Assembly (NCBI GenBank): GCA_040905865.1
Contig: JBBDQU010000046.1
Location: 1 to 64,000, forward strand
Origin: Alphaproteobacteria bacterium
GTDB taxonomy: Bacteria; Pseudomonadota; Alphaproteobacteria; UBA8366; GCA-2717185
Direction of reading: 5' to 3'
Length of the DNA: 64,000 bases
In this document: positions 1 to 8,095 of the stretch, in pieces
Position numbering within the stretch: the first letter of the stretch is position 1
Layout: each line of letters starts with the position of its first letter
Program-made: the position numbers and the translations under genes
The notes under the pieces: generated by a model
The model's database searches: none
What the model was told of the DNA's origin: nothing
Seen by the model: the letters and a program-made list of their open reading frames with translations, nothing else

Positions 1-70
1 GCCGGAAAGCATGTTACCCATGGCGTCACTTACACAGACAATCGGACACATCCGCCCGTTACGGAAGAAC

Positions 71-126
71 CTTCACAGGTTTTAATGGAACCTGCTACGG
101 TTCCATCTAAACCTGATGTGCTATAG
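71..126 (-). repeat. Palindromic repeat, B-type module, at the 3' end of fcl
   Basis: Near-perfect inverted repeat with arms CAGGTTT-ATGGAACC and GGTTCCAT-AAACCTG, followed by GTGCTATAG. The same module occurs with perfect 17-bp arms at 7389-7428. The terminal CTATAG forms the last codon (CTA) and stop (TAG) of the minus-strand fucose synthase gene, so the transcript would fold into a hairpin directly after its stop codon. No T-tract follows, so a Rho-independent terminator is not proven. The upstream half of the composite element seen at 7300 is missing here. Confidence 0.8.
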
Positions 127-1065
127 CGCGCCACCCTGGTTCAGATACCAGCGATAGGTTTCCGCCAGCCCGTCACGCAACCCGATCCGCGCCTTCCAGC
201 CCAGCGCATGCAGCCGCCCGACATCGAGCCATTTGCGCGGCGTGCCATCCGGCTTGGACGTGTCGAACACCAGTTCGCCGTGGAAACCCACGGCATAGCA
301 AATGGTTTCGACCAGTTCGCGAATTGTCACATCCTCTCCAACGCCGACATTCAGCGCAATGGAATCCTCGTAATGCCGCATGCAGAAAACCGACGCTTCG
401 GCCAGATCGTCGACATGCAGGAATTCACGTCTCGGCGTGCCCGTTCCCCAAACCGGCATTTCCGACGCCCCGGTCACCTTTGCCTCATGCGCCTTGCGGA
501 TCAGCGCGGGAATGACATGGCTGGATTCCAGGTCGAAATTGTCGCCGGGTCCGTAAATATTTGTCGGCATCAGCGAGATCGCATTGAAACCGTATTGCCG
601 GCGATACGCCGCGCACATCTTCAGACCCGCGATCTTGGCGATGGCATAGGATTCGTTGGTCGGCTCCAATTCGCCGGTCAGCAGGTATTCCTCGCGGATC
701 GGTTGCGGGGCGTGTTTCGGGTAGATGCAGGATGACCCCAGAAACAGCAGCTTGGTCACGCCGTTCTTCCAGGCCGCGTCAATCAGGTTGGTCTGGATCG
801 CCAGGTTTTCATAGATGAACTGCGCCGGCAGGGTATTGTTGGCATGAATGCCCCCTACCTTTGCCGCCGCGATAAATACGTATTCGGGGCTTTCTTCGGC
901 AAAGAACCGGTCCACGGCCGCGCGGTCGCACAGGTCGAGTTCGGTCCGGGTACGGGTGATGAGGTTGTCACAGCCTTCCCGGACCAGCGCACGGGCAATG
1001 GCGGACCCCACCAGCCCGCGATGTCCGGCAACGAAAATGCGTGATTCCGGACTGAATGCGCTCAT
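121..1065 (-). CDS. fcl: GDP-L-fucose synthase
   Basis: Extended short-chain dehydrogenase of 314 aa, the usual length for GDP-4-keto-6-deoxymannose epimerase/reductase. It performs the last step of GDP-L-fucose synthesis for cell-surface polysaccharide. The Rossmann motif GHRGLVG is at residues 14-20, SSCIYP at 111-116 and the catalytic YxxxK at Y140/K144. No gmd or other sugar-nucleotide gene lies next to it within the window, so its partner must be elsewhere or left of the window. The stop codon lies inside a palindromic repeat (71-126). Confidence 0.93.
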   Translation of the reverse strand: MSAFSPESRIFVAGHRGLVGSAIARALVREGCDNLITRTRTELDLCDRAAVDRFFAEESPEYVFIAAAKVGGIHANNTLPAQFIYENLAIQTNLIDAAWKNGVTKLLFLGSSCIYPKHAPQPIREEYLLTGELEPTNESYAIAKIAGLKMCAAYRRQYGFNAISLMPTNIYGPGDNFDLESSHVIPALIRKAHEAKVTGASEMPVWGTGTPRREFLHVDDLAEASVFCMRHYEDSIALNVGVGEDVTIRELVETICYAVGFHGELVFDTSKPDGTPRKWLDVGRLHALGWKARIGLRDGLAETYRWYLNQGGAL

Positions 1066-1147
1066 CGCCCCGGCAATCCTTCAACAGGAGAACCGATCAC
1101 GGAAAACCCCATGGTCGCTGGCGAGGGAAGCCGGTGGCGTACTGCCG

Positions 1148-1336
1148 TCAGACGACGATATCGACGACGCGGCTGGGATCGGTCGCGGGCGACGAAAGCT
1201 GGCTCGCGCCCTGGCTGGTCGCCTTCGTCACGAGATCGACAATGGCCGATTCCGATTGCGACGCCGACTTCAACGCCTGTAACCCGGCCTGATATCCGCT
1301 TGACAATGCTGCGCTCAGTGCGATTTCCGCCGCCAT
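1148..1336 (-). CDS. Small YjfB-like putative motility protein
   Basis: A 62-aa reading frame starting MAAEIALSAALSSG, with AAGGCAGGAA a good distance upstream. That ribosome site favours this ATG over the longer frame starting at 1396. The sequence is an Ala/Ser-rich helix with QAGLQALKSA and ends in VVDIVV. The layout (about 60 aa, central KxA helix, C-terminal VDI/V tail) resembles the YjfB putative motility family, but the match is by eye and weak. No flagellar gene is nearby. It is separated from fcl by about 80 bp on the same strand. Confidence 0.5.
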   Translation of the reverse strand: MAAEIALSAALSSGYQAGLQALKSASQSESAIVDLVTKATSQGASQLSSPATDPSRVVDIVV

Positions 1337-1411
1337 GACATTCCTGCCTTCTTGTGTATGCGTTCGACGACATCGTAACGGGAAACCATTATCCAAGTGT
1401 TAACGCGAGGT

Positions 1412-1954
1412 CTAATCGACGTCCGCGGCAACCCGCAGGCTGATAATCTTGTCCGGCCCGTCCACGGCGCCCGAACGGGGGTCGCCTTTCTTGATATTGT
1501 CGACGAATTCCATACCCTCGATCACCCGGCCCCATACCGTGTACTGCCCGTCCAGCCAGGATGAATTTGCCAGCACGATGAAGAACTGGCTGTCGGCGCT
1601 GTTCGGATCGGACGACCGCGCCATGGACACGATTCCGCGTTCATGCGGCTCGGCGCTGAATTCCGCCGCGAGCTTCTTGCCGGAGCCGCTGGTGCCGGTG
1701 CCGGTCGGATCGCCGGTCTGCGCCATGAAACCATCGATGACCCGGTGGAAGACGATGCCATCGTAAAATTTTTCCCGCGCCAGTTCCTTGATGCGGGCGA
1801 CATGGTTGGGCGCCAGATCCGGCAGGGTTTCGATGACGACGCGGCCGTCCTTCAATTCGAGATACAGCATGTTTTCCTTATCCTGCGCCGTGGCGGCTCC
1901 CGCCAGGGACGCAATTCCAATTGCAGTAGCGATCCATAGAACCAGTTGCTTCAA
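1412..1954 (-). CDS. Secreted cyclophilin-type peptidyl-prolyl cis-trans isomerase
   Basis: Cyclophilin of 180 aa acting on prolyl bonds in envelope proteins. The start is taken as TTG at 1954: AAAGGA sits seven bases upstream, and the product then begins with a signal peptide (KQLVLWIATAIGIASLAGA, cleavage near ATAQ). A longer in-frame extension exists but is only the shadow of the aldolase/dehydrogenase gene. The fold is recognised by VFHRVIDGFMAQTGDP, the active-site region SADSQFFI, and SWLDGQYTVWGRV. It is a single-domain bacterial PpiA/B-like protein and stands alone on the minus strand. Confidence 0.9.
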   Translation of the reverse strand: MKQLVLWIATAIGIASLAGAATAQDKENMLYLELKDGRVVIETLPDLAPNHVARIKELAREKFYDGIVFHRVIDGFMAQTGDPTGTGTSGSGKKLAAEFSAEPHERGIVSMARSSDPNSADSQFFIVLANSSWLDGQYTVWGRVIEGMEFVDNIKKGDPRSGAVDGPDKIISLRVAADVD

Positions 1955-2052
1955 CGTACAGTCCTTTCGAGAATTTGGCACCCGTTTCGCCGATTTTTTC
2001 CTTCCGGGCATATGGGGGCGGCCGGCCGCAATTCCCAGTTCTCCGTCCCGCT

Positions 2053-4101
2053 TCAACGCAATGCCGCGGCAATATTGCCGCCATCCACGGTAACGACGGC
2101 CGCGGTCGTCCGGTTTGCCCGGGCCAGATACACGAACGCATCGGCGACGTCGCTGGCGCGCACTTCCCGGTTCAGCAGGTTGCCGCCCATATAGGCCGCT
2201 TCCGTGACTCCGCGTGCTTCCGCCCTCGCGGCGATCATCGCATCGTCCAGCAATCCGCTGCGGATGCGGTCGGCATTGACCGCATTGGCGCGGATTCCCT
2301 CGGCGCCGTAATCGACAGCATATTGCCGCATCAGCGACAGCGTCGCCGATTTCGGCAGGCCATAGGGACCGAAGTCCGGGCCCGGATTGACTGCCTGCTT
2401 GGACGCGTTGAACAGCAGCACCCCGCCGGTCCCCTGCGCCTGCATCACCCCGACCGCCGCCTGCGCGATGTTCTGGTGGCCGTAGAAATTCAGCTCGAAC
2501 GATTGCCGCAGGACGGCGTCCGGCACTTCGCCGATCCTGCCCGACCAGGCAGCCCCCGCGTTCGAGACGACGATATCGACCCCACCGAACGCTTCGCAGA
2601 TGGAATCGAACGCCGCCGCGACCGAACCGCGATCCGTCACATCGCAGGCCAGCGCCAGCCCGCCGGATGTTTCCACCGCCCGCGCCGCCGCGGCGACATC
2701 CAGGTCCAGCGCCACGACCGAGGCGCCTTCCCGGGCGAACGCGGCGACAATGGCGGAACCGATCCCGCCGCCCGCGCCGGTAACGGCGACAACCTGCCGC
2801 GCAAGCGGCTTTTCCAAGCCCTTGCCCAGCTTGGCCTGTTCCAGCGACCAGTATTCGATATCGAACATGTCGTCTTCGGGCACGCATTCGTAGCGGCCGA
2901 TGGCTTCCGCGTCGCTAATCGTCTGCACGGTGTTTTCCGCGATATCGGCGGCGATGGCGGCCGCTTTCGGGTCCGCGCCGATGCCGAACAGGCCAAGTCC
3001 CGGCACCAGCGCCACACGCGGAAACGGGTCGAGCATGGTCTTCGGCGATTCCTGGCGGGAATTATGGCGCTCGAAATACGCCCGGTAATCCTCCTGATAG
3101 GCTGCCAGCGCGGCCGCCGCTGTTTCACGAAACGAATCCAGCCTGTCGCATTCCGGCGCCGCCAGCAGCAGCGGATAATTCTTGGTGCGGATGTTGTGGT
3201 CGGGCGTGACCACACCAGTCTGGCTGTAGCGGCCGATTTCGGCGCCGTTCACGTAGTTCAGGATTTCCGGCCCGGTACGGAATTCCAGCACCATCCGCCG
3301 CCAGCCATCGGCCGCAAGGTCAGCGGCGAGCAGCCCGCGCAGGATGGGCGCGACATCGGCAAGCCTTGCGATATCGTCCGGCAACCGCGCGGGGACGAAT
3401 ACGGATTTCCGGTTGTTCTGCAGGCGGATTTCCGCCAGCGTCACCGCATCGATCATCCGCTCATAGGCTTGCTGCGCGGTATCGCCGAAGGTGAAGATGC
3501 CGTGCTTGTGCAGGATCAGCCCGTCGACATCGGGCGATTGCGCATGCACCTCCGCCGCGGCCCGGGCCAGCGCGAAACCCGGCATGATATAGGGCACGTA
3601 GCCCATGCGGTCACCATAGATTTCGCGGCAGATTCCGCCGCCATCCGGCTGATCGGTCAGGCTGAGAACCGCCGTGGAGTGGGTATGATCGATAAATTTA
3701 TGCGGCAGGAAGGCGTGCAGCAGCGTTTCCACGGACGGGTTCGGCGATGTGGAATCCAGCAGGTTGCCGCGCTGGAAATTCACCATGTCCTCGTCGCTGA
3801 GCGCATTGAGCGCCTGAAGACGGCGCAGCGGTTCGAGGCGCACCGCCGGCAGGCCCGCCGGTTCGATATCGCCCATGTCCCAGCCGCTGCCCTTGACCCG
3901 CAGCACCGGCACGTCGTCGCCCAGCAGGTCGCGCTGGGTGGTCTTTACCGACGTATTGCCGCCGCCATGCAGCACCAGCCTGGGATCGCCGCCCAGCAGC
4001 CGGGTTGTATAGACCCGCAGCGCGGTATCGCGGTTTTCGCCCTTTTGGGCATAGCGTGTGACGAAGGCTTCGGCGTCGTCATCGGACCACAGACTTTCCA
4101 T
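2053..4101 (-). CDS. Bifunctional class II aldolase / short-chain dehydrogenase
   Basis: Fusion protein of 682 aa. The N-terminal half is a class II (zinc) sugar-phosphate aldolase: LHGGGNTSVK at 44-53, HTH at 139-141 and LHKHG with H198/H200 supply the metal ligands. The C-terminal half is an SDR with TGAGGGIG at 441-448, NAG, Ser567 and YGLPK (Y580, K584), so both active sites look intact. Characterised relatives cleave rhamnulose-1-phosphate to DHAP plus lactaldehyde and convert the aldehyde. Here the gene follows mtnA with a gap of about 10 bp and no rhamnose genes are near. Cleavage of a methylthioribulose- or 5-deoxyribulose-1-phosphate is therefore a reasonable alternative (inference). 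Confidence 0.9.
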   Translation of the reverse strand: MESLWSDDDAEAFVTRYAQKGENRDTALRVYTTRLLGGDPRLVLHGGGNTSVKTTQRDLLGDDVPVLRVKGSGWDMGDIEPAGLPAVRLEPLRRLQALNALSDEDMVNFQRGNLLDSTSPNPSVETLLHAFLPHKFIDHTHSTAVLSLTDQPDGGGICREIYGDRMGYVPYIMPGFALARAAAEVHAQSPDVDGLILHKHGIFTFGDTAQQAYERMIDAVTLAEIRLQNNRKSVFVPARLPDDIARLADVAPILRGLLAADLAADGWRRMVLEFRTGPEILNYVNGAEIGRYSQTGVVTPDHNIRTKNYPLLLAAPECDRLDSFRETAAAALAAYQEDYRAYFERHNSRQESPKTMLDPFPRVALVPGLGLFGIGADPKAAAIAADIAENTVQTISDAEAIGRYECVPEDDMFDIEYWSLEQAKLGKGLEKPLARQVVAVTGAGGGIGSAIVAAFAREGASVVALDLDVAAAARAVETSGGLALACDVTDRGSVAAAFDSICEAFGGVDIVVSNAGAAWSGRIGEVPDAVLRQSFELNFYGHQNIAQAAVGVMQAQGTGGVLLFNASKQAVNPGPDFGPYGLPKSATLSLMRQYAVDYGAEGIRANAVNADRIRSGLLDDAMIAARAEARGVTEAAYMGGNLLNREVRASDVADAFVYLARANRTTAAVVTVDGGNIAAALR

Positions 4102-4111
4102 CTTCGGTAAT

Positions 4112-5203
4112 TTACTCCTGTTCGGGAAACAGCGCTTTCAAACCATCGTGACTGGCCGCGGCGATGCCGCGTTCGGTGATCAGCCCGCTGACCAGCCGCG
4201 CCGGGGTCACGTCGAAGGCGTAATTGGCGACCGGACTGCCGTCCGGCGTGATGGTGACGGTTTCGATCCGCCCGTCCGCCGTCCGCCCGGTCATCTGCGA
4301 CACTTCCGCGCCGTCGCGCTGTTCGATGGGGATCTGCGACACGCCGTCCTGCAGCGTCCAGTCGATGGTCGGCGACGGCAGGCCGACATAGAACGGCACG
4401 CCGTTGTCATGCGCCGCCAGCGCCTTCAGATAGGTGCCGATCTTGTTGCAGACATCGCCGGTCGCCGTGGTGCGGTCGGTTCCGGTGATACACAGGTCGA
4501 CCAGCCCGTGCTGCATCAGGTGCCCACCCACATTGTCGGCGATCACCGTATGCGGCACGCCGTGATGGCCCAGTTCCCAGGCGGTCAGGCTGGCGCCCTG
4601 GTTGCGCGGCCGGGTCTCGTCGACCCAGACATGCACCGGGATGCCGGCGTCATGCGCCATATAGATCGGCGCGGTCGCCGTGCCCCAGTCGACCGTGGCC
4701 AGCCAGCCCGCGTTGCAATGGGTCAGGATATTGACGGCCTTGCCGTCCTTGCGCTCCCGCGCCGCCTCGATCAGGCCCAGCCCGTGCCGGCCGATGGCGC
4801 GGTTGATGGCAACGTCCTCGTCGCAGATTTCGGCGGCGCGGGCATAGGCGGCACTGGCCCGGACGCCCGGAGACAGCGGCGACAGGCGGGATTTCATATC
4901 GTCCAGCGCCCAGCGCAGATTGACGGCCGTCGGCCGCGTCGCCATCAGCTGGTCATAGGCCGCCCGCAGGCCGCCATCGGAGGAATCCGCCCGCATCGCC
5001 AGCGCCATGCCGTATCCCGCCATGGCCCCGATCAGCGGCGCGCCGCGCACCTGCATCGACGCGATCGCATGCGCCGCTTCCGCGACCGTTTCCAGCCGCA
5101 GGGTCACGAAGCCATGCGGCAGCCGCGTCTGGTCGATAATCTCCACCGACCATCCGTCCGGCGCGAGCCAGATCGTGCGATGCGCCACACCGTCCACCAG
5201 CAT
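4112..5203 (-). CDS. mtnA: S-methyl-5-thioribose-1-phosphate isomerase family protein
   Basis: Aldose-ketose isomerase of the eIF2B-alpha/MtnA family, 363 aa. It normally converts methylthioribose-1-phosphate to methylthioribulose-1-phosphate in methionine salvage. Visible are RGAPLIG (53-59), THCNAG with the catalytic Cys163, and [10 protein letters not shown] with the catalytic Asp243. Classical MtnA has a GADRIAANGD-like motif, so this is a diverged subgroup. No mtnB, mtnC, mtnD or mtnK is present. The only partner is the aldolase/SDR immediately downstream, which argues for a DHAP-type shunt or 5-deoxyribose disposal rather than full methionine salvage. Confidence 0.85.
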   Translation of the reverse strand: MLVDGVAHRTIWLAPDGWSVEIIDQTRLPHGFVTLRLETVAEAAHAIASMQVRGAPLIGAMAGYGMALAMRADSSDGGLRAAYDQLMATRPTAVNLRWALDDMKSRLSPLSPGVRASAAYARAAEICDEDVAINRAIGRHGLGLIEAARERKDGKAVNILTHCNAGWLATVDWGTATAPIYMAHDAGIPVHVWVDETRPRNQGASLTAWELGHHGVPHTVIADNVGGHLMQHGLVDLCITGTDRTTATGDVCNKIGTYLKALAAHDNGVPFYVGLPSPTIDWTLQDGVSQIPIEQRDGAEVSQMTGRTADGRIETVTITPDGSPVANYAFDVTPARLVSGLITERGIAAASHDGLKALFPEQE

Positions 5204-5325
5204 GCAGGGAACTCCGAAAATACTGTTCTGTCAGACTCAGACCCGGTTTATATCGGCTTTGATCGACAAAGGGGCAGCTTTTCCGGGCGGACCGCTGCAT
5301 TAATTCAAAATTTGGGGCGAAGCCG

Positions 5326-6168
5326 CTAGACGATCCCGGCCACCGGTTCCTTGATCGAAACACGCCAGTGGATGCGGTCTTCTTCGGGCGGGTAATCGCC
5401 CGCCGCCTTGTGCACCATGCAGCGGTTGTCCCAGATCACGATGTCGCCGACCCGCCATTTGTGCCGATATTCCGCATCCGGCGCAATCATCCGTTCGGTC
5501 AGTTCGTCGATGACGTCGTCGCTCTGCTGCTGTTCCAGTCCTTCGATGAAGAGAATCTTGCCCGGATCGAAATACAGCGATTTGCGCCCGGTTTCGGAAT
5601 GGGTCCGGATGATCGGATGGAAGGCCGGCGGCCGGTTGCGGTCCTCCGGGTTCAGCAGCGCCGTCTGCCCCGTGCGGCCGCCATAGGTAAACCCGCCCCG
5701 GCGCCCTTCCAGCAGCGTCTTCAGCCGTTCCGGCAGAACCTCATAGGCCTGGTACATACTGGAAAAATGCGTGTCGCCGCCCGTGTTCGGGATCGCCAGC
5801 GCATACAGCTTGGTCGCCTTGAACGGCACCTCGTCATAGGCGCCATCGGTATGATAGCCTTCCGCCCCGCGCCGGTAGACCGCCTTGTTCAGCGTGCCGT
5901 CGGCATTGAACTTGTTGATCCCCAGCAGGGTCAGTTCGGGATAATCCGGATGCCGCGTCGATTTGGAGGGATGCGGGACGATGACGCCGTAGCGGCGGCT
6001 GTAGCGCAGGAAATCCTCGATTTCGAGTTCCTGGTCGCGAACCACCGTGACACCGTATTTGAGCCACGCCGCATAGATCGGCGCGAAACCGGCATCATCC
6101 AGTTTCTTGACATCGACGCCGGTGACTTCGGCGCCGGTATACGGGCCCATCGGCCGAATCTGCAGCAT
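5326..6168 (-). CDS. TauD/TfdA-family Fe(II)/2-oxoglutarate dioxygenase
   Basis: Non-haem iron dioxygenase of 280 aa. The facial triad is visible as GYHTDGAY (H106, D108) and the distal His in WDNRCMVHKAAGDY, followed by a 2-oxoglutarate-binding Arg in RIHWRVSI. Relatives hydroxylate taurine, 2,4-D, carnitine precursors or other small acids; the substrate cannot be read from the sequence. It lies upstream of mtnA on the same strand with a gap of about 120 bp, so cotranscription is possible but not shown. It is one of five Fe/2-oxoglutarate oxygenases in this window. Confidence 0.9.
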   Translation of the reverse strand: MLQIRPMGPYTGAEVTGVDVKKLDDAGFAPIYAAWLKYGVTVVRDQELEIEDFLRYSRRYGVIVPHPSKSTRHPDYPELTLLGINKFNADGTLNKAVYRRGAEGYHTDGAYDEVPFKATKLYALAIPNTGGDTHFSSMYQAYEVLPERLKTLLEGRRGGFTYGGRTGQTALLNPEDRNRPPAFHPIIRTHSETGRKSLYFDPGKILFIEGLEQQQSDDVIDELTERMIAPDAEYRHKWRVGDIVIWDNRCMVHKAAGDYPPEEDRIHWRVSIKEPVAGIV

Positions 6169-6381
6169 AGTATAGCGCTCCCTTTACCCGGAATTTCCCA
6201 AATATGGCCGGATTCCAAGCGCAAGCCTAACCGCATGGCAATTTGCTGGCAAGATCCACCGCCGTTACCGGAATCACCCGGTTGCGTCGAAAACGGCAGC
6301 AAAACTGTAATATTCCGACGACACCGCTTGAGGCATACTCGCAATTATCGCGAATACACGGACAATCGAGGTCACTGCAAA

Positions 6382-7302
6382 ATGTCGGTATCAGAGGAAA
6401 AACCGGTCCGCCACAGCTGGGTGGAAGAAGAGCTTCGGGACAGTTTCGACGAGGAACTGGAGATGGAGATCGACGACGATCGCATCGCCAGGGAACTTCG
6501 GGGGATCACCGACCTGGAGCACAAGGAGACCATGGACCGGAACACGTATTTTCGCGAACTGTTCCGGCTGCAGGCCGAACTGGTGAAGTTGCAGGACTGG
6601 GTCATCCATACGAATTACAAGCTGGCGGTGATCTTCGAGGGCCGCGACGCCGCCGGCAAGGGCGGCATGATCAAGCGCATCACGCAGCGCCTGAACCCCC
6701 GGGTCTGCCGCGTGGTGGCGCTCCCCGCGCCCAATGCGCGCGAAACCTCGCAGTGGTATTTCCAGCGCTACACCCCGCACCTGCCGGCCGGCGGCGAAAT
6801 CGTCCTGTTCGACCGGTCCTGGTACAACCGGGCAGGCGTCGAACGCGTCATGGGTTTCGCGACGCCTGACGAGGTTGAACAGTTCTTCCAGGACGTGCCG
6901 GAATTCGAACGCATGCTGGCGCGGTCCGGAATCAAGCTGATCAAATACTGGTTTTCGATTACCGACCAGGAACAGCAGCACCGGTTCCTGATGCGCATCC
7001 ACGACCCGGTCAAGCAGTGGAAGCTGAGCCCGATGGACCTGCAGTCGCGGATCCGCTGGGAGGAATACACCAAGGTGAAGGAGGAAATGCTGAAACGGAC
7101 AAGTCTTCCCGAAGCGCACTGGTACATTGTCGAGGCCAATGACAAGAAACGGGCGCGGCTGAACTGCATCCACCACCTACTCCAGCAGGTACCCTACGAA
7201 GAGGTGACGCACGAACAGGTCACCCTGCCGGAGCGGGTCTTCAATCCGAATTACGAACGCTCCGCCTTGCCAAAGGAACTCTACGTCCCGAAAATATATT
7301 AG
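6382..7302 (+). CDS. ppk2: Polyphosphate kinase 2
   Basis: PPK2-family enzyme of 306 aa that transfers phosphate between polyphosphate and nucleotides. Walker A GRDAAGKG lies at 87-94 and the Walker B region VLFDRSWYNR at 141-150. Other hallmarks are QWYFQRY and KYWFSI. An acidic N-terminal extension of about 45 residues (EEELRDSFDEELEMEIDDD) precedes the kinase core. The ATG at 6382 has GAGG upstream, and a much longer in-frame extension is only the shadow of the dioxygenase gene. The TAG stop at 7300 coincides with the first bases of a palindromic repeat. Confidence 0.95.
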   Translation: MSVSEEKPVRHSWVEEELRDSFDEELEMEIDDDRIARELRGITDLEHKETMDRNTYFRELFRLQAELVKLQDWVIHTNYKLAVIFEGRDAAGKGGMIKRITQRLNPRVCRVVALPAPNARETSQWYFQRYTPHLPAGGEIVLFDRSWYNRAGVERVMGFATPDEVEQFFQDVPEFERMLARSGIKLIKYWFSITDQEQQHRFLMRIHDPVKQWKLSPMDLQSRIRWEEYTKVKEEMLKRTSLPEAHWYIVEANDKKRARLNCIHHLLQQVPYEEVTHEQVTLPERVFNPNYERSALPKELYVPKIY

Positions 7303-7443
7303 ATCAGATCGTGTTTGTTTGGAATCGCCTCTGGCGATCCAACCAACACGTGAATCTGATCTATCTTATTGAAGATATAGCACCTTCACAGGTTTGATTG
7401 GAACCTGTTGTGGTTCCAATCAAACCTGATGTGCTATAGATAT
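7300..7443 (+). repeat. Composite palindromic repeat (A module, linker, B module)
   Basis: Fullest copy of the repeat family. Module A (about 7300-7360) is an imperfect palindrome running from TAGATCAGATCGTG to a matching TCTGATCTA, with core ATCGCC-tct-GGCGAT. A linker TTGAAGATATAGCACC follows. Module B has perfect arms of 17 bp (7389-7405 and 7412-7428) round a 6-base loop and outer arms TATAGCAC/GTGCTATA. The first three bases are the stop codon of ppk2. The size and double-hairpin form resemble REP/REPIN-type elements, but no RAYT transposase is in the window. Confidence 0.85.
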
Positions 7444-7471
7444 GACTGGCAGGTGAGGCTAAGGGGCAGCG

Positions 7472-8092
7472 ATGATCGTGGACATGGAAACGCGGCTGGG
7501 CATGCGGATCGGAACCTTCGTGCCGGCGGAAGCGGCGCTGTCGTTTCGGTATCCCGATACGCCGGGCGGGATCGAACCGACCGTCCAGACCTATATCGGC
7601 GGCGTTACGGATCGCGAAAGCCGCGCGCCGTCGACCAGGCATCCCCGGCGCGGCGTGGTGCTGGTCGAAGCGCCCTATGCGGATTTCACGGTGCTGCCGG
7701 ACGACCTGTGGTCGGCCTGCGATGCGCCGCCGGCGCATGAATGGGTGCTGGAGCAGATCCGTCCCGGCGGACGCCCGTCCCCCGCCGATGCCGGCGGGCT
7801 GTGCATTTCCGCGATGGAGGTGGATCCGGCCATCGAGGGTGAATTCAACGAATGGTACAATGAGGAACACATGCCGCTGATGGACGCGGTGCCCGGCATG
7901 CTGGCCGCGCGCCGTTTTCACGCCGTCAGCGGGCTGCCACGCTATGTCGCCGTGTACCACCTGGAATCGCCGGAAGTCTACAAGCAGCCCAGCTGGTACG
8001 AAGCGAACCAGACGCCCTGGATCCGCCGCATCCATCGCCACCGGCTGCGCACCCTGCACATGATCCTGGAACGGGTGCAACTGCCCGGATAG
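7472..8092 (+). CDS. DUF4286-like / dimeric alpha-beta barrel protein
   Basis: Protein of 206 aa with no signal peptide. The C-terminal half carries the pattern EFNEWYNEEHMPLMDAVPGM followed by ARRF, which is typical of DUF4286/EthD-like ferredoxin-fold proteins with a conserved His in the WYxxEH motif. The N-terminal 90 residues are less conserved. A shorter relative with EFNDWYDLEHFPERRDAPGF is encoded at 48166-48783. Such proteins accompany catabolic genes, and some act on lactone or quinone intermediates; no reaction can be assigned. It converges on the enolase-superfamily gene four bases away. Confidence 0.7.
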   Translation: MIVDMETRLGMRIGTFVPAEAALSFRYPDTPGGIEPTVQTYIGGVTDRESRAPSTRHPRRGVVLVEAPYADFTVLPDDLWSACDAPPAHEWVLEQIRPGGRPSPADAGGLCISAMEVDPAIEGEFNEWYNEEHMPLMDAVPGMLAARRFHAVSGLPRYVAVYHLESPEVYKQPSWYEANQTPWIRRIHRHRLRTLHMILERVQLPG

Positions 8093-8095
8093 ACG

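Noticed and set aside
1955-2887. Long minus-strand frame joining upstream of the cyclophilin
   Set aside because: It runs antiparallel-frame through the aldolase/SDR gene, is Arg/Gly-rich nonsense, and the cyclophilin has its own TTG start with signal peptide.
1975-4110. 711-residue plus-strand frame opposite the aldolase/SDR
   Set aside because: Typical high-GC shadow frame (Arg/His/Gln-rich, no motifs); the minus strand has two clear enzyme domains.
5368-6381. In-frame 5' extension of ppk2
   Set aside because: It covers the minus-strand dioxygenase; ATG 6382 has a ribosome site and gives the family length.
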